Of a DNA stretch of 64,000 nucleotides, positions 32,722 to 42,157 are shown piece by piece. The notes under the pieces were generated by a model, which worked only from the letters and a program-made list of their open reading frames with translations, searched no databases and was not told where the DNA came from. Position 1 is the stretch's first letter; every line of letters starts with the position of its first letter. The position numbers were made by a program, and so were the translations under genes. Location: the NCBI GenBank assembly GCA_964454675.1, contig CAYVUB010000003.1, positions 1-64,000 on the forward strand, given 5' to 3'. This stretch comes from CAYVUB01 sp964454675. Its GTDB lineage: Bacteria; Bacteroidota; Bacteroidia; Flavobacteriales; Flavobacteriaceae.

Positions 32722-33776
32722 TATTCAAACGATTCGATAATCAGTTCGTTGCTTACTAAGCAATCAATTTTTGGTTTGCCAATAGCTTCCAATAGTACAA
32801 AATTGATATTGCCGTGCTCATTTTTCTTATCATATTTTAATAATTCAATGATGGCATCATAATCTGAAGCATCAATAACGACCTTAGGAAACATGCCGTT
32901 AAGCACTTTTGTAATCTGTTCCAAACCGGTTTTTGGGAAGTTGAGCAATTTTGAAGAAATGTAACATTCCATAATCATCCCGATAGCAATCGCCTCGCCG
33001 TGAAGCAGCGCTTCTTTTTCCGGATGGCTCAAAAAATAAGATTCTATAGCGTGACCCAAAGTATGTCCAAAATTCAGTGTTTTTCGCAGTCCGTTTTCAA
33101 ACGGGTCTTGCGTGACAATGGCTTTTTTGATTTCAACCGATTCGTAAATCAAAGCATCTAAATCATTCAAAGTTAATTTCGATAAATCGGTCAGTTTATC
33201 CCAATAGTTTCTATCATAAATCAAACCATGCTTGAGCATTTCGGCATATCCCGATTTGAGGTGGTTCGGCAGAAGTGTATCCAAAAACTGAGTGTCTATC
33301 AACACTAAATCACCTGAGTTTATAACACCAATTTGATTTTTGAGTGCGCCCAAATCCACACCTGTTTTTCCGCCTACAGATGCATCAACCATTGCCAGTA
33401 ACGATGTAGGTACATTAATGTATTTGATGCCGCGCTTGAAAGTACAGGCTGTAAATCCGCCCAAATCGGTCACAACACCGCCACCGAGATTAATCATCAG
33501 GCTTTTACGGTCGGCGCCAAGTTCAGACAGCGCATTCCAAACACCAACGCACGTATCAATGGTTTTATACTGTTCGCCGGCTTCAATTTCAATGATTTCA
33601 ATGGGTGTTTCGGTTTCTATACGCGCCAAAAATCCGGGCAGGCAGCTTTCGTGCGTATGTGTATCAGTCAGAATAAAAATTTTGGAAAAGCGATTGTTCT
33701 TTAGGTATATATTCAACTGTTCATAAGCATTTGAATTAAAATAGATTATGCAATTATCTGTGCTTATAGGGTTCAT
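32712..33776 (-). CDS. aroB: 3-dehydroquinate synthase
   Basis: The enzyme converts DAHP to 3-dehydroquinate in the shikimate pathway, using NAD and a divalent metal. The NAD-binding N-terminal half (LSELGADRKSLMINLGGGVVTDLGG), the catalytic segment MVDASVGGKTGVDLG and the metal-binding NFGHTLGHAIES are all intact. The 354-residue length is normal. The frame opens at a TTG 9 bases upstream, but the ATG at 33776 is the natural start. The chorismate synthase gene aroC lies 24 kb away in the window, so the pathway genes are scattered. The 3' end overlaps that of the DinB gene. Confidence 0.95.
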   Translation of the reverse strand: MNPISTDNCIIYFNSNAYEQLNIYLKNNRFSKIFILTDTHTHESCLPGFLARIETETPIEIIEIEAGEQYKTIDTCVGVWNALSELGADRKSLMINLGGGVVTDLGGFTACTFKRGIKYINVPTSLLAMVDASVGGKTGVDLGALKNQIGVINSGDLVLIDTQFLDTLLPNHLKSGYAEMLKHGLIYDRNYWDKLTDLSKLTLNDLDALIYESVEIKKAIVTQDPFENGLRKTLNFGHTLGHAIESYFLSHPEKEALLHGEAIAIGMIMECYISSKLLNFPKTGLEQITKVLNGMFPKVVIDASDYDAIIELLKYDKKNEHGNINFVLLEAIGKPKIDCLVSNELIIESFEYYK

Positions 33777-33890
33777 GTGTGCCAAGGTCTTTTTATGAGT
33801 GTATCAAAATAAGCAGTTTTTAATAAAATAATAGCCAATGAATGCATATTTTTGTGATTATTTTTTAGTACATAACAAAAAAATACGGTC

Positions 33891-33990
33891 TCTCACAGAA
33901 GTAAATTTAAATTTCTCGCAAAGCCGCAGAGTCGCAAAGCGATTTCTTAGCGTCTTGACTCCCGAAGTTTTCGGGATTGCGAAAGAAAAA
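33891..33990. repeat. Degenerate flavobacterial CGCAAAG-type intergenic repeat
   Basis: The segment contains TCTCGCAAAGCCGCAGAG, then TCGCAAAGCG and TTCTTAGCGTCTTGA, which resembles a short element with CGCAAAG motifs that I remember as common between genes in flavobacterial genomes. It ends in a small hairpin, TCCCGAA-gtt-TTCGGGA (33960-33976). It lies within a 314-base gap between aroB and the proline dehydrogenase gene. The rest of the gap holds nothing I recognise. Confidence 0.5.
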
Positions 33991-34090
33991 TATAGTTGCA
34001 CAGAACGTAAATATTATACTGTATTGTAATGCAGACGAATAATTTACAGGTGTGATTTTTTGTCGTGTATTGAATATTATTTTATAAAAA

Positions 34091-35263
34091 ATGGCAACAT
34101 CCAAACTTTTTGACAATACGCAGGTTGCGTTTCAATTAAAAAGCGATTCAGAGCTTGAACGCGCTTATTTTCTGTTTAAGATGATATCACACCAGCCGTT
34201 GGTGCGTATAGGTACTGCGGCTACAAATTTTGCTTTAAAAGCACATCTGCCGGTTGAAGGTTTAATACGTTCTACGGTTTTTGATCATTTTTGCGGCGGC
34301 ATCAATGAAGATGATTGCTTGCCGGTGATAGACAAGATGTACACTAAAGGTGTTTGTTCTGTTTTGGACTATTCGGTAGAAGCCAAGGAAGACGAAGCGA
34401 GTTTTGATGATGCCTTGCAAAAAACCATAAAAATCATTAATTTTTCTCAAGAAAAAGAAGCCATGCCGATAGCTGTTTTTAAGCCAACGGGATTTGGAAG
34501 GTTTCATTTGTATCAGAAAAAAGGTGAAGGCAAACTATTTACAGACGAAGAACAAACCGAATGGAATAGAGTAGTGGAGCGATTTAATACAGTGTGCAAG
34601 CTTGCAAAAGAAAAAGATGTAGAAATATTGATTGATGCCGAAGAAAGCTGGATGCAGGATGCTGCCGACGAGTTGTGTGAAGATATGATGCGCTTGTACA
34701 ATACCGAAAGACCAATAGTTTATAATACATTGCAATTGTACCGTTGGGATAGGTTGGATTATTTAAAACAGCTTCATGAACGTGCCAAACGTGATAATTT
34801 TACAATAGGAGTAAAAATAGTGCGTGGTGCCTATATGGAAAAAGAGCGGGAACGGGCAGAAGAAAAAGGTTATCAATCGCCAATATGCGTTTCAAAAGAA
34901 GCTACAGACGACAATTTTAACAGCACGCTCGATTATATATTAAGAAACCTGAATGATATTTCGTTATTTTCGGGAACTCATAATGAAGATAGTTGTTATC
35001 TGGCGATGGATTTGATGAAAGCGCTGCAAATTTCAAAAGATGACAACCGCATTTGGTTTGGACAATTGTACGGCATGAGTGACCATATAAGTTTCAATCT
35101 TGCAGCCGAAGGTTATAATGTGGCAAAATATGTGCCTTTTGGACCTGTGAAAGATGTAATGCCGTACTTAATACGCCGTGCAGAAGAAAACACATCCGTT
35201 GCAGGACAAACCAGCAGAGAACTGAACTTATTAAAAACAGAGAAAAAGCGAAGAAAGCTTTAG
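34091..35263 (+). CDS. Proline dehydrogenase (monofunctional)
   Basis: The 390-residue FAD enzyme oxidises L-proline to pyrroline-5-carboxylate. Family landmarks are the lysine-arginine strand VKIVRGAYMEKERERAEE, the GTHNEDS segment, GQLYGMSDH and the C-terminal VPFGPVKDVMPYLIRRAEEN, whose arginines hold the substrate carboxylate. There is no aldehyde dehydrogenase domain, so this is the single-function form and the partner P5C dehydrogenase must be encoded elsewhere. Electrons normally go to the quinone pool. It ends at a hairpin shared with katG. Confidence 0.93.
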   Translation: MATSKLFDNTQVAFQLKSDSELERAYFLFKMISHQPLVRIGTAATNFALKAHLPVEGLIRSTVFDHFCGGINEDDCLPVIDKMYTKGVCSVLDYSVEAKEDEASFDDALQKTIKIINFSQEKEAMPIAVFKPTGFGRFHLYQKKGEGKLFTDEEQTEWNRVVERFNTVCKLAKEKDVEILIDAEESWMQDAADELCEDMMRLYNTERPIVYNTLQLYRWDRLDYLKQLHERAKRDNFTIGVKIVRGAYMEKERERAEEKGYQSPICVSKEATDDNFNSTLDYILRNLNDISLFSGTHNEDSCYLAMDLMKALQISKDDNRIWFGQLYGMSDHISFNLAAEGYNVAKYVPFGPVKDVMPYLIRRAEENTSVAGQTSRELNLLKTEKKRRKL

Positions 35264-35287
35264 ATGTAATCTTATAATTTATGTATA

Positions 35288-35327
35288 AAAAAAGGTTCTT
35301 TTTCAAAATAGAAGAAGAACCTTTTTT
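35288..35327. terminator. Bidirectional terminator between proline dehydrogenase and katG
   Basis: AAAAAAGGTTCTT-t-TTC and GAA-g-AAGAACCTTTTTT pair around a short A-rich loop, with T-runs for both strands. Confidence 0.8.
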
Positions 35328-35344
35328 ATTAAAGAAGGTTGCTA

Positions 35345-37573
35345 TTATGCTATATCAAAACGGTCAAGCATCATCACCTTATTCCATGCTTTTACAAAAT
35401 CTTTTACAAATTTTTCCTTTGCATCATCTTGTGCATAAACTTCTGCTATCGCTCTCAGTTCAGAATTGGATCCAAAAATCAAGTCGGCACGTGTAGCTGT
35501 CCACTGTAATATTCCGGTTTTACGGTCGTGGCCTTCATATACTTCGTTATGGCTGTCAACAGGTTTCCATACGGTATTTATATCCAGTAAATTAACAAAG
35601 AAATCATTGGTTAGCACTTCCGGATTATTTGTTAATACACCATGTTTAGATTGATTATAATTGGCATTTAAAACCCGCATGCCACCTATTAATGCTGTCA
35701 TTTCCGGTGCTGTAAGGGTTAGCAAATTGGCTTTATCAATCAGCAGCTCTTCGGTAGAAGCAGCATATTTTTGTTTCAAGTAGTTTCTGAAACCATCTGC
35801 TTTTGGCTCTAAATATGAAAAAACCTCAATATCTGTCTGTTCTTGTGAGGCATCTGTACGTCCCGGCGTAAAAGGCACTTCAACAGAAATCCCGGCAGCC
35901 CGGGAAGCTTTTTCTATACCGGCAACTCCCGATAGTACTATTAAATCTGCAATAGACACTTTTTTACCATCATTTGCCGAGGCATTAAATTCTTTTTGAA
36001 TAGTTTCTAAAGCACTTAATACATTGCCCAATTGTACAGGATCGTTTGATTCCCAATATTTTTGAGGCGCAAGTCTTAAACGGGAGCCATTGGCACCACC
36101 GCGCTTGTCTGAACCTCTGAATGTTGAAGCCGAAGCCCAAGCCGTATTAACCAGTTGCCCTACAGAAAATTCTGTGTTCAAAATTTTTGTTTTGAGTTCT
36201 GCAATATCTTGGGCATCTATCAATTTATGGTCAACTACAGGAACAGGATCTTGCCATAGTAATTCTTCGGCTGGGATTTCTTCTCCCAGATACAATGATT
36301 TTGGCCCCATATCTCTGTGCGTCAATTTGAACCATGCACGGGCAAATGCATCGGCAAACTCATCGGGGTTTTCTAAAAATCTACGGGCTATCTTTTCGTA
36401 TTCGGGGTCAAAACGAAGTGACAAATCAGTAGTCAGCATTTTTGGTGGATGTTTTTTATCCGGATCAAAGGCATCGGGTACCGAGGTAGCTCCCATACCG
36501 TATTTGGGTTTCCATTGATGAGCACCTGCAGGACTTTTTTCTAATTCCCATTCATACCCAAATAAATTCCACAAAAAGTTGTTGCTCCACCGTGTAGGAG
36601 AACTTGTCCAGATTACTTCTAAACCACTGGTTATGGTATCGCCTGCCAAACCACTTTGATGACTGCTTTTCCAACCCAATCCTTGTTGTTCTATACCGGC
36701 AGATTCGGGGTCTGCACCTACCAAAGCGGCATCTCCGGCACCGTGAGTTTTACCAAATGTATGCCCGCCGGCTATTAATGCAACGGTTTCTTCGTCGTTC
36801 ATCGCCATGCGTTTAAATGTTTCACGAATGTCTTTAGCTGCCGCAATCGGGTCGGGATTTCCATCGGGGCCTTCGGGATTTACATAAATCAATCCCATTT
36901 GAACTGCTGCCAGCGGATTTTCTAAATCTCTGTCGCCCGAATATCTGCTGTGAGGTTTATCACTGGTTGCAAGCCACTCTTTTTCAGAACCCCAATATAC
37001 ATCGGTTTCCGGTTCCCAAACATCTTTACGGCCACCTGCAAAACCAAAGGTTTTAAAGCCCATGGTTTCCAGAGCAACATTTCCTGTTAAAATTAATAAG
37101 TCTGCCCATGAAATTTTATTGCCGTATTTTTGTTTTATAGGCCAAAGCAGCCGGCGTGCCTTATCTAAGTTTCCGTTATCGGGCCAACTGTTAAGAGGTG
37201 CAAAACGTTGCTGTCCTGTACCGCCGCCGCCACGACCGTCCTGAATCCTGTAAGTACCGGCACTATGCCATGCCATACGTATAAATAATGGGCCATAATG
37301 ACCAAAATCTGCCGGCCACCAATCCTGAGAATCGGTCATGAGATTTGCTAAATCTTGTTTGAGGGCTTTAAAATCCAAACTTTTAAAAGCTTCGGCATAA
37401 TCAAAATTAGCATCCATCGGGTCAGACAGTGAAGAGTTCTGCCTAAGGATGCTTACATTTAATAAATTTGGCCACCAATCCCGATTGCCGGTACCTCTAC
37501 CGCCAACAGCCTGGTTTGGCTTTGAATTTCCTGAAAAAGGGCATTTACTTTCGTTACTTAAATTGTTTTCCAT
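35345..37573 (-). CDS. katG: Catalase-peroxidase
   Basis: The 742-residue bifunctional heme enzyme removes hydrogen peroxide by catalase and peroxidase reactions. The distal heme pocket is intact, with Arg99, Trp102 and His103 in FIRMAWHSAGTYR. The tyrosine of the Met-Tyr-Trp crosslink is in GLIYVNPEGPDG, and the proximal histidine is in GGHTFGKTHG. The duplicated C-terminal domain (from about residue 430) is complete. There is no signal peptide. A near-match to the -7 box (TACTTTTA on the minus strand) lies about 35 bases upstream. No OxyR-like gene is adjacent. Confidence 0.96.
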   Translation of the reverse strand: MENNLSNESKCPFSGNSKPNQAVGGRGTGNRDWWPNLLNVSILRQNSSLSDPMDANFDYAEAFKSLDFKALKQDLANLMTDSQDWWPADFGHYGPLFIRMAWHSAGTYRIQDGRGGGGTGQQRFAPLNSWPDNGNLDKARRLLWPIKQKYGNKISWADLLILTGNVALETMGFKTFGFAGGRKDVWEPETDVYWGSEKEWLATSDKPHSRYSGDRDLENPLAAVQMGLIYVNPEGPDGNPDPIAAAKDIRETFKRMAMNDEETVALIAGGHTFGKTHGAGDAALVGADPESAGIEQQGLGWKSSHQSGLAGDTITSGLEVIWTSSPTRWSNNFLWNLFGYEWELEKSPAGAHQWKPKYGMGATSVPDAFDPDKKHPPKMLTTDLSLRFDPEYEKIARRFLENPDEFADAFARAWFKLTHRDMGPKSLYLGEEIPAEELLWQDPVPVVDHKLIDAQDIAELKTKILNTEFSVGQLVNTAWASASTFRGSDKRGGANGSRLRLAPQKYWESNDPVQLGNVLSALETIQKEFNASANDGKKVSIADLIVLSGVAGIEKASRAAGISVEVPFTPGRTDASQEQTDIEVFSYLEPKADGFRNYLKQKYAASTEELLIDKANLLTLTAPEMTALIGGMRVLNANYNQSKHGVLTNNPEVLTNDFFVNLLDINTVWKPVDSHNEVYEGHDRKTGILQWTATRADLIFGSNSELRAIAEVYAQDDAKEKFVKDFVKAWNKVMMLDRFDIA

Positions 37574-37716
37574 AAAATATATATTTTTTTGTGTTTTGCT
37601 GATTGCATAAAAGTATCACAAAAAAATGTATGGAAACAGATTTTTCAATAGATAAAATCTATAGTTGTAAATTTAGAATTGATTGAAATAACGAAAGCAC
37701 AGAATTTGTTCAAAAT

Positions 37717-38097
37717 TTATTTAACTGCAACAACGCTGATTTCCACATTAACAAATTTAGGAAGATTGGCAACTTCTACGGTTTCACGGGCAGGAGCAGT
37801 ATCAGCATTAAAATAGTGGGCGTAAACCTCGTTGATTTGCCCAAAATTGTGCATATCACTTATAAAAATAGTCGATTTTATAACATTATCAAACGTCATA
37901 CCGGCAGCTTCAAGTACAGCTTTTAGGTTTTCCATGACTTGTTTGGTCTCGGCTTGAATAGTATCCAGAACCAGTTTGTTTGTAATAGGGTGTATTGCAA
38001 TCTGTCCCGAAGTAAAAAGCATATTTCCTGTTAATACTGCCTGATTATATGGGCCTATAGGTGCCGGGGCTTTTGGTGTATTGATAATGGTTTTCAT
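37717..38097 (-). CDS. RidA-family reactive enamine/imine deaminase
   Basis: The 126-residue protein is a full-length YjgF/YER057c/UK114 member with the signature TAPARETVEVANLPKFVNVEI, where the arginine holds the carboxylate of the substrate, and GPYNQAVLTGNMLFTSGQI at the N-terminus. RidA proteins form trimers that hydrolyse 2-aminoacrylate and similar enamines released by PLP enzymes. It lies 13 bases downstream of lptD on the same strand and is probably cotranscribed with it, although no functional link is evident. Confidence 0.92.
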   Translation of the reverse strand: MKTIINTPKAPAPIGPYNQAVLTGNMLFTSGQIAIHPITNKLVLDTIQAETKQVMENLKAVLEAAGMTFDNVIKSTIFISDMHNFGQINEVYAHYFNADTAPARETVEVANLPKFVNVEISVVAVK

Positions 38098-38110
38098 TGT
38101 TATAATACTA

Positions 38111-40903
38111 TTATAGTTGTTGATCGGGCTGAAGGCGTTTATCGTATTTGATGTCTTTTAACAAGCTCGATTTAATACCGATAAAGAAATTCCACGAGCT
38201 TCGGTTGCTAAAAGGTATCCAGCTAAAATTCATCCGCCAGCTTAACAAATCGCGCTCAAATCTTAACTGGGTATAGGTAAATCCTGCATTTTTAAAATCA
38301 TAACCCGAAGAAGCGCCTACAGACCAGCGCGGAGAAATTTCTATATCGCCCGAAAACATAAGCGAGTGCGACGATATTTCGTTTTGCCTTGCACTGTTAC
38401 TGTAATTTACGGCATACGCCAACCTTAAGCTCCACGGTATTTTATAATTATAAAGTTCAGACGGTTCTTCTTCTTCCTTATTTCTGTCAGTGTCATCAAG
38501 GCGTTGGTCTGCATAATCCTGAGGTACGCCAAAAAGGTCATCTGCACGTCCGCCACTCCGCATAGATTCGCGTTCGGCAGCGCTATCGGGTGTTGTTTTT
38601 CCTGAAAACGACTGGCTGTTAATAGAATAACTCATGTTGATATTTGCAGACGTTAACCGGAACAGACTTCCACCGTTATCAATATTAAATTTATCAATAC
38701 GACGGTTATTATTATCCAGAGCATAAGGGTCTAAAGTAGCACCAAAATTGATGCTCATTTTATTATTAAAAATCTGCGTGCCTCCGGACACTCTCACGGG
38801 ACTCCATTGCAGTGAATCGCCTGCAAAATTATATGACGTAGAGAAATTAAGGTTGTTTAACAGAATAATTTTTTTGGGTTCGGTTGCTGTCGAATCTTTA
38901 TCACGCACTTTTGCTTCAAAATTATTACCTAACGAAAATCCCATAGAACTTGAAAATGCCCGGTTAGGCTGCCCGTAAATAGACTGTTCAAACCGGCTGT
39001 ACGATTCACGGGTTATATCTCCATCGGCAGTAATTATATCAAACGTATCGTAGTATTGATCAAAAGCAGGATTGATATTGTAGCTTATTGATGGGCGCAT
39101 AACGTGCCGTATAGCTTGAATTTTGGGATCTTTGCCTTCTTTTCTTAAATCAAACATCCCGTAAACCGTAGTTCCTATACTTGTACTGAAATTATAAGTC
39201 CTGTAGCTGTCAAAACCGTTTTGTTCCTGCGTAACCCTTGTGTTTAACCCTTCATCAAAATATTTGCGGATGGTATTCATTGTCCAGACCTCATCAAAAT
39301 TTGTGCTGGCACTCAAACTGAAATATTTAAACAACTTAAAATTGGTCGAAATAGGAATACTGTGCCGCATGCCTATACGTGCATCATCAAACATTTCTTT
39401 TTTAAAAAATAACGAATCGGTAGTTTGAATCCTGTTTTCGGCTCTTACGTTATACTGAAAGTTGATATTTTGTATAATTCCTTTTTTTATACCGGTTTTG
39501 GGTTCAAACGGAAAAATACGGCTCACACTTCCTTGAAACGTAGGTAATGTCATATCAATACGCTGTGTTTGCGTATTTTGTGAGTGTGTTGCGGTAACGC
39601 TCATATTTACCTGAGGCTCGCCCTGAAAAGATTTTGAATATGAAACAGATGATGATAAGGTATTATTTAAAAAATTTGAAGCGTTAAGCTGGTTGATGGA
39701 TTGCTGGTAATAACGGCTGCTTCCTAAGTTGACCGATGCCGAAAACCGTGAATTAGGGTTGGATTTTGCATCCTGATTGTGTGACCAGCGTAAATTGTAA
39801 ATGGAAGATTTTGAATAATCAGAAAAACCACGCTCACTTTGTATAAGGTTTTCAAACCTGAAACTTAAATTTCCCCTGAATTTGTATCTCCATGCATAGT
39901 TTGATTCTATACGCATCCCATAACTGCCGTTGGTAAAATAATCACCCAAAACTGTCAAATCTACATAATCGTTAATTGCAAAATAATAACCGCCGTTTTG
40001 TAAAAAGTAACCACGGTTGTTTTGTTCGCCAAATGACGGAAAAATAACTCCCGAAGTGCGTTTTTGCGACATAGGGAAATACGCAAACGGCAGCCCGATA
40101 GGCGTGGGCACGTTGTAAATAAACATATTGGTCAAACCTGTAACCACTTTTTTACCGGGAACGATTTTTGCTTTTCGCATTAAAAAGTAATATTCGGGAT
40201 CGTCACGGTCTTCGGATGTTGTGTATTTTCCGCGGTTTATAAAGTAAACCGAATCGTTTTCTTTTTTGGTAATGTCTGCAATAATATAGCCGCCGCTTTG
40301 TTCGGTACGGGAATTAAAAATAAGGGCTTTTTTTGTATCGGTATTAAAAATAATCGAATCGGGTTCAACCACATTGGCACCTTGTTTAAAAACAGGATGC
40401 TGTATGTAAACGCCTGCCGTGTCTTTAATTCTGCCGGCATATACCAATTTTTTTGTGTAATCAATGACAATGGTTCCGGCGGTAATTTCCATATCCTGAT
40501 AATTAACCTGCGCTTCATTGTATAAAAATATTTTTTGCAAACGCTGGTTTAATGATACGTAATCTTTGGCTTTGTACTTCACGATATCTTCCAAAAGTTC
40601 TTTTTTCTTTGGTATGGAATCCTTTGAGACAGAATCAGTTTCTTTAATGTTGACAGGCTTGCCCAAAAGCGAATCAATGCTTACGGTTGTTGTATCTTTG
40701 GTAGGAGAAACAGGAATAACAGGCTTATCTTTTTGAATTTCCTGAGCCCAAGCAAAAGTGTTAATAAGCACTGTAAAACTCAGAAAAAAAAGTATATGAC
40801 AGCTTTTTGTTTGCAAGGCTTTTAAATGTATTTTTGTAAAAGTGTGGCTCGGTTTTTGAAATGCCAAAACTACACAATTTTTTTTGGATTCATTGGCAAT
40901 CAA
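38111..40903 (-). CDS. lptD: LptD-like LPS assembly outer-membrane protein
   Basis: This 930-residue protein has a signal sequence at about residues 33-54 (HILFFLSFTVLINTFAWAQ), a periplasmic OstA-like domain at about 105-260 (VNYQDMEITAGTIVIDY, then VVEPDSIIFNTDTKKALIFNSRT), and a long beta-barrel of alternating strands to the C-terminus. In gram-negative bacteria LptD with LptE inserts lipopolysaccharide into the outer leaflet. The stretch before the signal peptide is unusually long, so the true start is probably downstream of the first ATG, perhaps at a non-ATG codon. It is divergent from the amidase gene with only 41 bases between. Confidence 0.88.
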   Translation of the reverse strand: MIANESKKNCVVLAFQKPSHTFTKIHLKALQTKSCHILFFLSFTVLINTFAWAQEIQKDKPVIPVSPTKDTTTVSIDSLLGKPVNIKETDSVSKDSIPKKKELLEDIVKYKAKDYVSLNQRLQKIFLYNEAQVNYQDMEITAGTIVIDYTKKLVYAGRIKDTAGVYIQHPVFKQGANVVEPDSIIFNTDTKKALIFNSRTEQSGGYIIADITKKENDSVYFINRGKYTTSEDRDDPEYYFLMRKAKIVPGKKVVTGLTNMFIYNVPTPIGLPFAYFPMSQKRTSGVIFPSFGEQNNRGYFLQNGGYYFAINDYVDLTVLGDYFTNGSYGMRIESNYAWRYKFRGNLSFRFENLIQSERGFSDYSKSSIYNLRWSHNQDAKSNPNSRFSASVNLGSSRYYQQSINQLNASNFLNNTLSSSVSYSKSFQGEPQVNMSVTATHSQNTQTQRIDMTLPTFQGSVSRIFPFEPKTGIKKGIIQNINFQYNVRAENRIQTTDSLFFKKEMFDDARIGMRHSIPISTNFKLFKYFSLSASTNFDEVWTMNTIRKYFDEGLNTRVTQEQNGFDSYRTYNFSTSIGTTVYGMFDLRKEGKDPKIQAIRHVMRPSISYNINPAFDQYYDTFDIITADGDITRESYSRFEQSIYGQPNRAFSSSMGFSLGNNFEAKVRDKDSTATEPKKIILLNNLNFSTSYNFAGDSLQWSPVRVSGGTQIFNNKMSINFGATLDPYALDNNNRRIDKFNIDNGGSLFRLTSANINMSYSINSQSFSGKTTPDSAAERESMRSGGRADDLFGVPQDYADQRLDDTDRNKEEEEPSELYNYKIPWSLRLAYAVNYSNSARQNEISSHSLMFSGDIEISPRWSVGASSGYDFKNAGFTYTQLRFERDLLSWRMNFSWIPFSNRSSWNFFIGIKSSLLKDIKYDKRLQPDQQL

Positions 40904-40944
40904 AAGATAAAATAAACTGAATTAATTATCCGTTTTAAAACCCT

Positions 40945-42102
40945 ATGAAAACGTATCTTCAATATAAATTCGTATTAACAGCTTTAATATTTACAACATT
41001 TTTAACATCGGCACAGGTTTCTAACAAAAATAACGACAAGTTTGTAGTTGTTTTGGATGCAGGTCATGGAGGTGACGATCCCGGGAATATGGGAAAAAAA
41101 GGCAGTGGTTTTAAAGAGAAAGACATTGCTCTCAATATTGTGCTGCAAGTAGGAAAGGAACTTGAGAAAATTCCGGAAATAAAAGTGATTTATACCCGTA
41201 AAACCGATGTATTTGTAACCTTGAGAGGTCGTGCAAAAATTGCCAATGATGCCGATGCCGATTTGTTTGTGTCTGTACATTGCAATGCCCACCATTCTGA
41301 AGCAAACGGTACGGAAACTTTTGTACTGGGCTTACATGCCAACCAGCAAAACTTTGAAGTCGCAAAAAAGGAGAATGAAGTGATTTATCTTGAAGATGAT
41401 TATGAAATTCATTACGGAGGTTTTGACCCGAAATCACCCGAATCTTTGATAGGATTGACCCTGATGCAGGAAGATTATTTAGACCAAAGTACCTTGCTTG
41501 CAAAAAAAATACAGGATAATTTTACCTATAAATTAAACCGAAAAAACAGAGGTGTAAAGCAAGCCGGTTTTTGGGTACTTCACAATACAGCTATGCCAAG
41601 CGTTTTGATTGAAACCGGATTTTTAACGTATCAAAATGAAGGTGCTTATCTTAACTCTGCAAAAGGACAAACAGAAATGGCAACGTCTATCTATAATGCT
41701 ATTGTTGATTATAAAAAAGCGTTGAACTATAATGTAGCAGGGCAAGTATTTGCAGACACAAAACCCGGTACAGGTACAAATGTTGTTACACCAATAGCCA
41801 CAGAAGAAAAAACTGCTACAAATGAAAATGTATATGCAGGTATTGTTTTTAAAGTGCAAATTGCGGCAAGTTCCAATAAATTAGAGCCAAAACCATACAA
41901 TTTTAACGGGCTTAATGATATTTCAAGAGAAAAAGACGGCAATATTTTTAAATACTATTACGGCTATACTTCCGATTACAGTAAAGCGAAAAATTTTGAA
42001 GAAGCCGCAAAGAAAAAAGGCTATAAAGATTGTTTTATTGCAGCATTTAAAGATGGTAAACGCATAAACCTCGCAGACGTATTAAAATCTGCTTCAAATT
42101 AA
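40945..42102 (+). CDS. Exported N-acetylmuramoyl-L-alanine amidase with SPOR-like C-terminus
   Basis: After a signal peptide (to about residue 23, ending LTSA) comes an Amidase_3 domain. Zinc ligands are His in VVLDAGHGGDDPG, Glu in FKEKDIALN and His in FVSVHCNAHH, and the catalytic glutamate is in VLIETGFLT. It cleaves the amide between MurNAc and the stem peptide and takes part in septal wall splitting. Residues 300-385 (VFKVQIAASSNK, then DISREKDGNIFKYYYGYTSDYSKAK) look like a SPOR domain that binds denuded septal glycan. It opens a run of plus-strand genes, with an MCE gene 55 bases downstream. Confidence 0.92.
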   Translation: MKTYLQYKFVLTALIFTTFLTSAQVSNKNNDKFVVVLDAGHGGDDPGNMGKKGSGFKEKDIALNIVLQVGKELEKIPEIKVIYTRKTDVFVTLRGRAKIANDADADLFVSVHCNAHHSEANGTETFVLGLHANQQNFEVAKKENEVIYLEDDYEIHYGGFDPKSPESLIGLTLMQEDYLDQSTLLAKKIQDNFTYKLNRKNRGVKQAGFWVLHNTAMPSVLIETGFLTYQNEGAYLNSAKGQTEMATSIYNAIVDYKKALNYNVAGQVFADTKPGTGTNVVTPIATEEKTATNENVYAGIVFKVQIAASSNKLEPKPYNFNGLNDISREKDGNIFKYYYGYTSDYSKAKNFEEAAKKKGYKDCFIAAFKDGKRINLADVLKSASN

Positions 42103-42157
42103 AAACCATTCTTAATTAATTATTTTTAATTTTGTGTGCACCTAAATATCAAAAACA

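Noticed and set aside
33838..34029. 63-codon open frame between aroB and proline dehydrogenase
   Set aside because: It runs through the CGCAAAG-type repeat and a hairpin and its product has no protein-like pattern.
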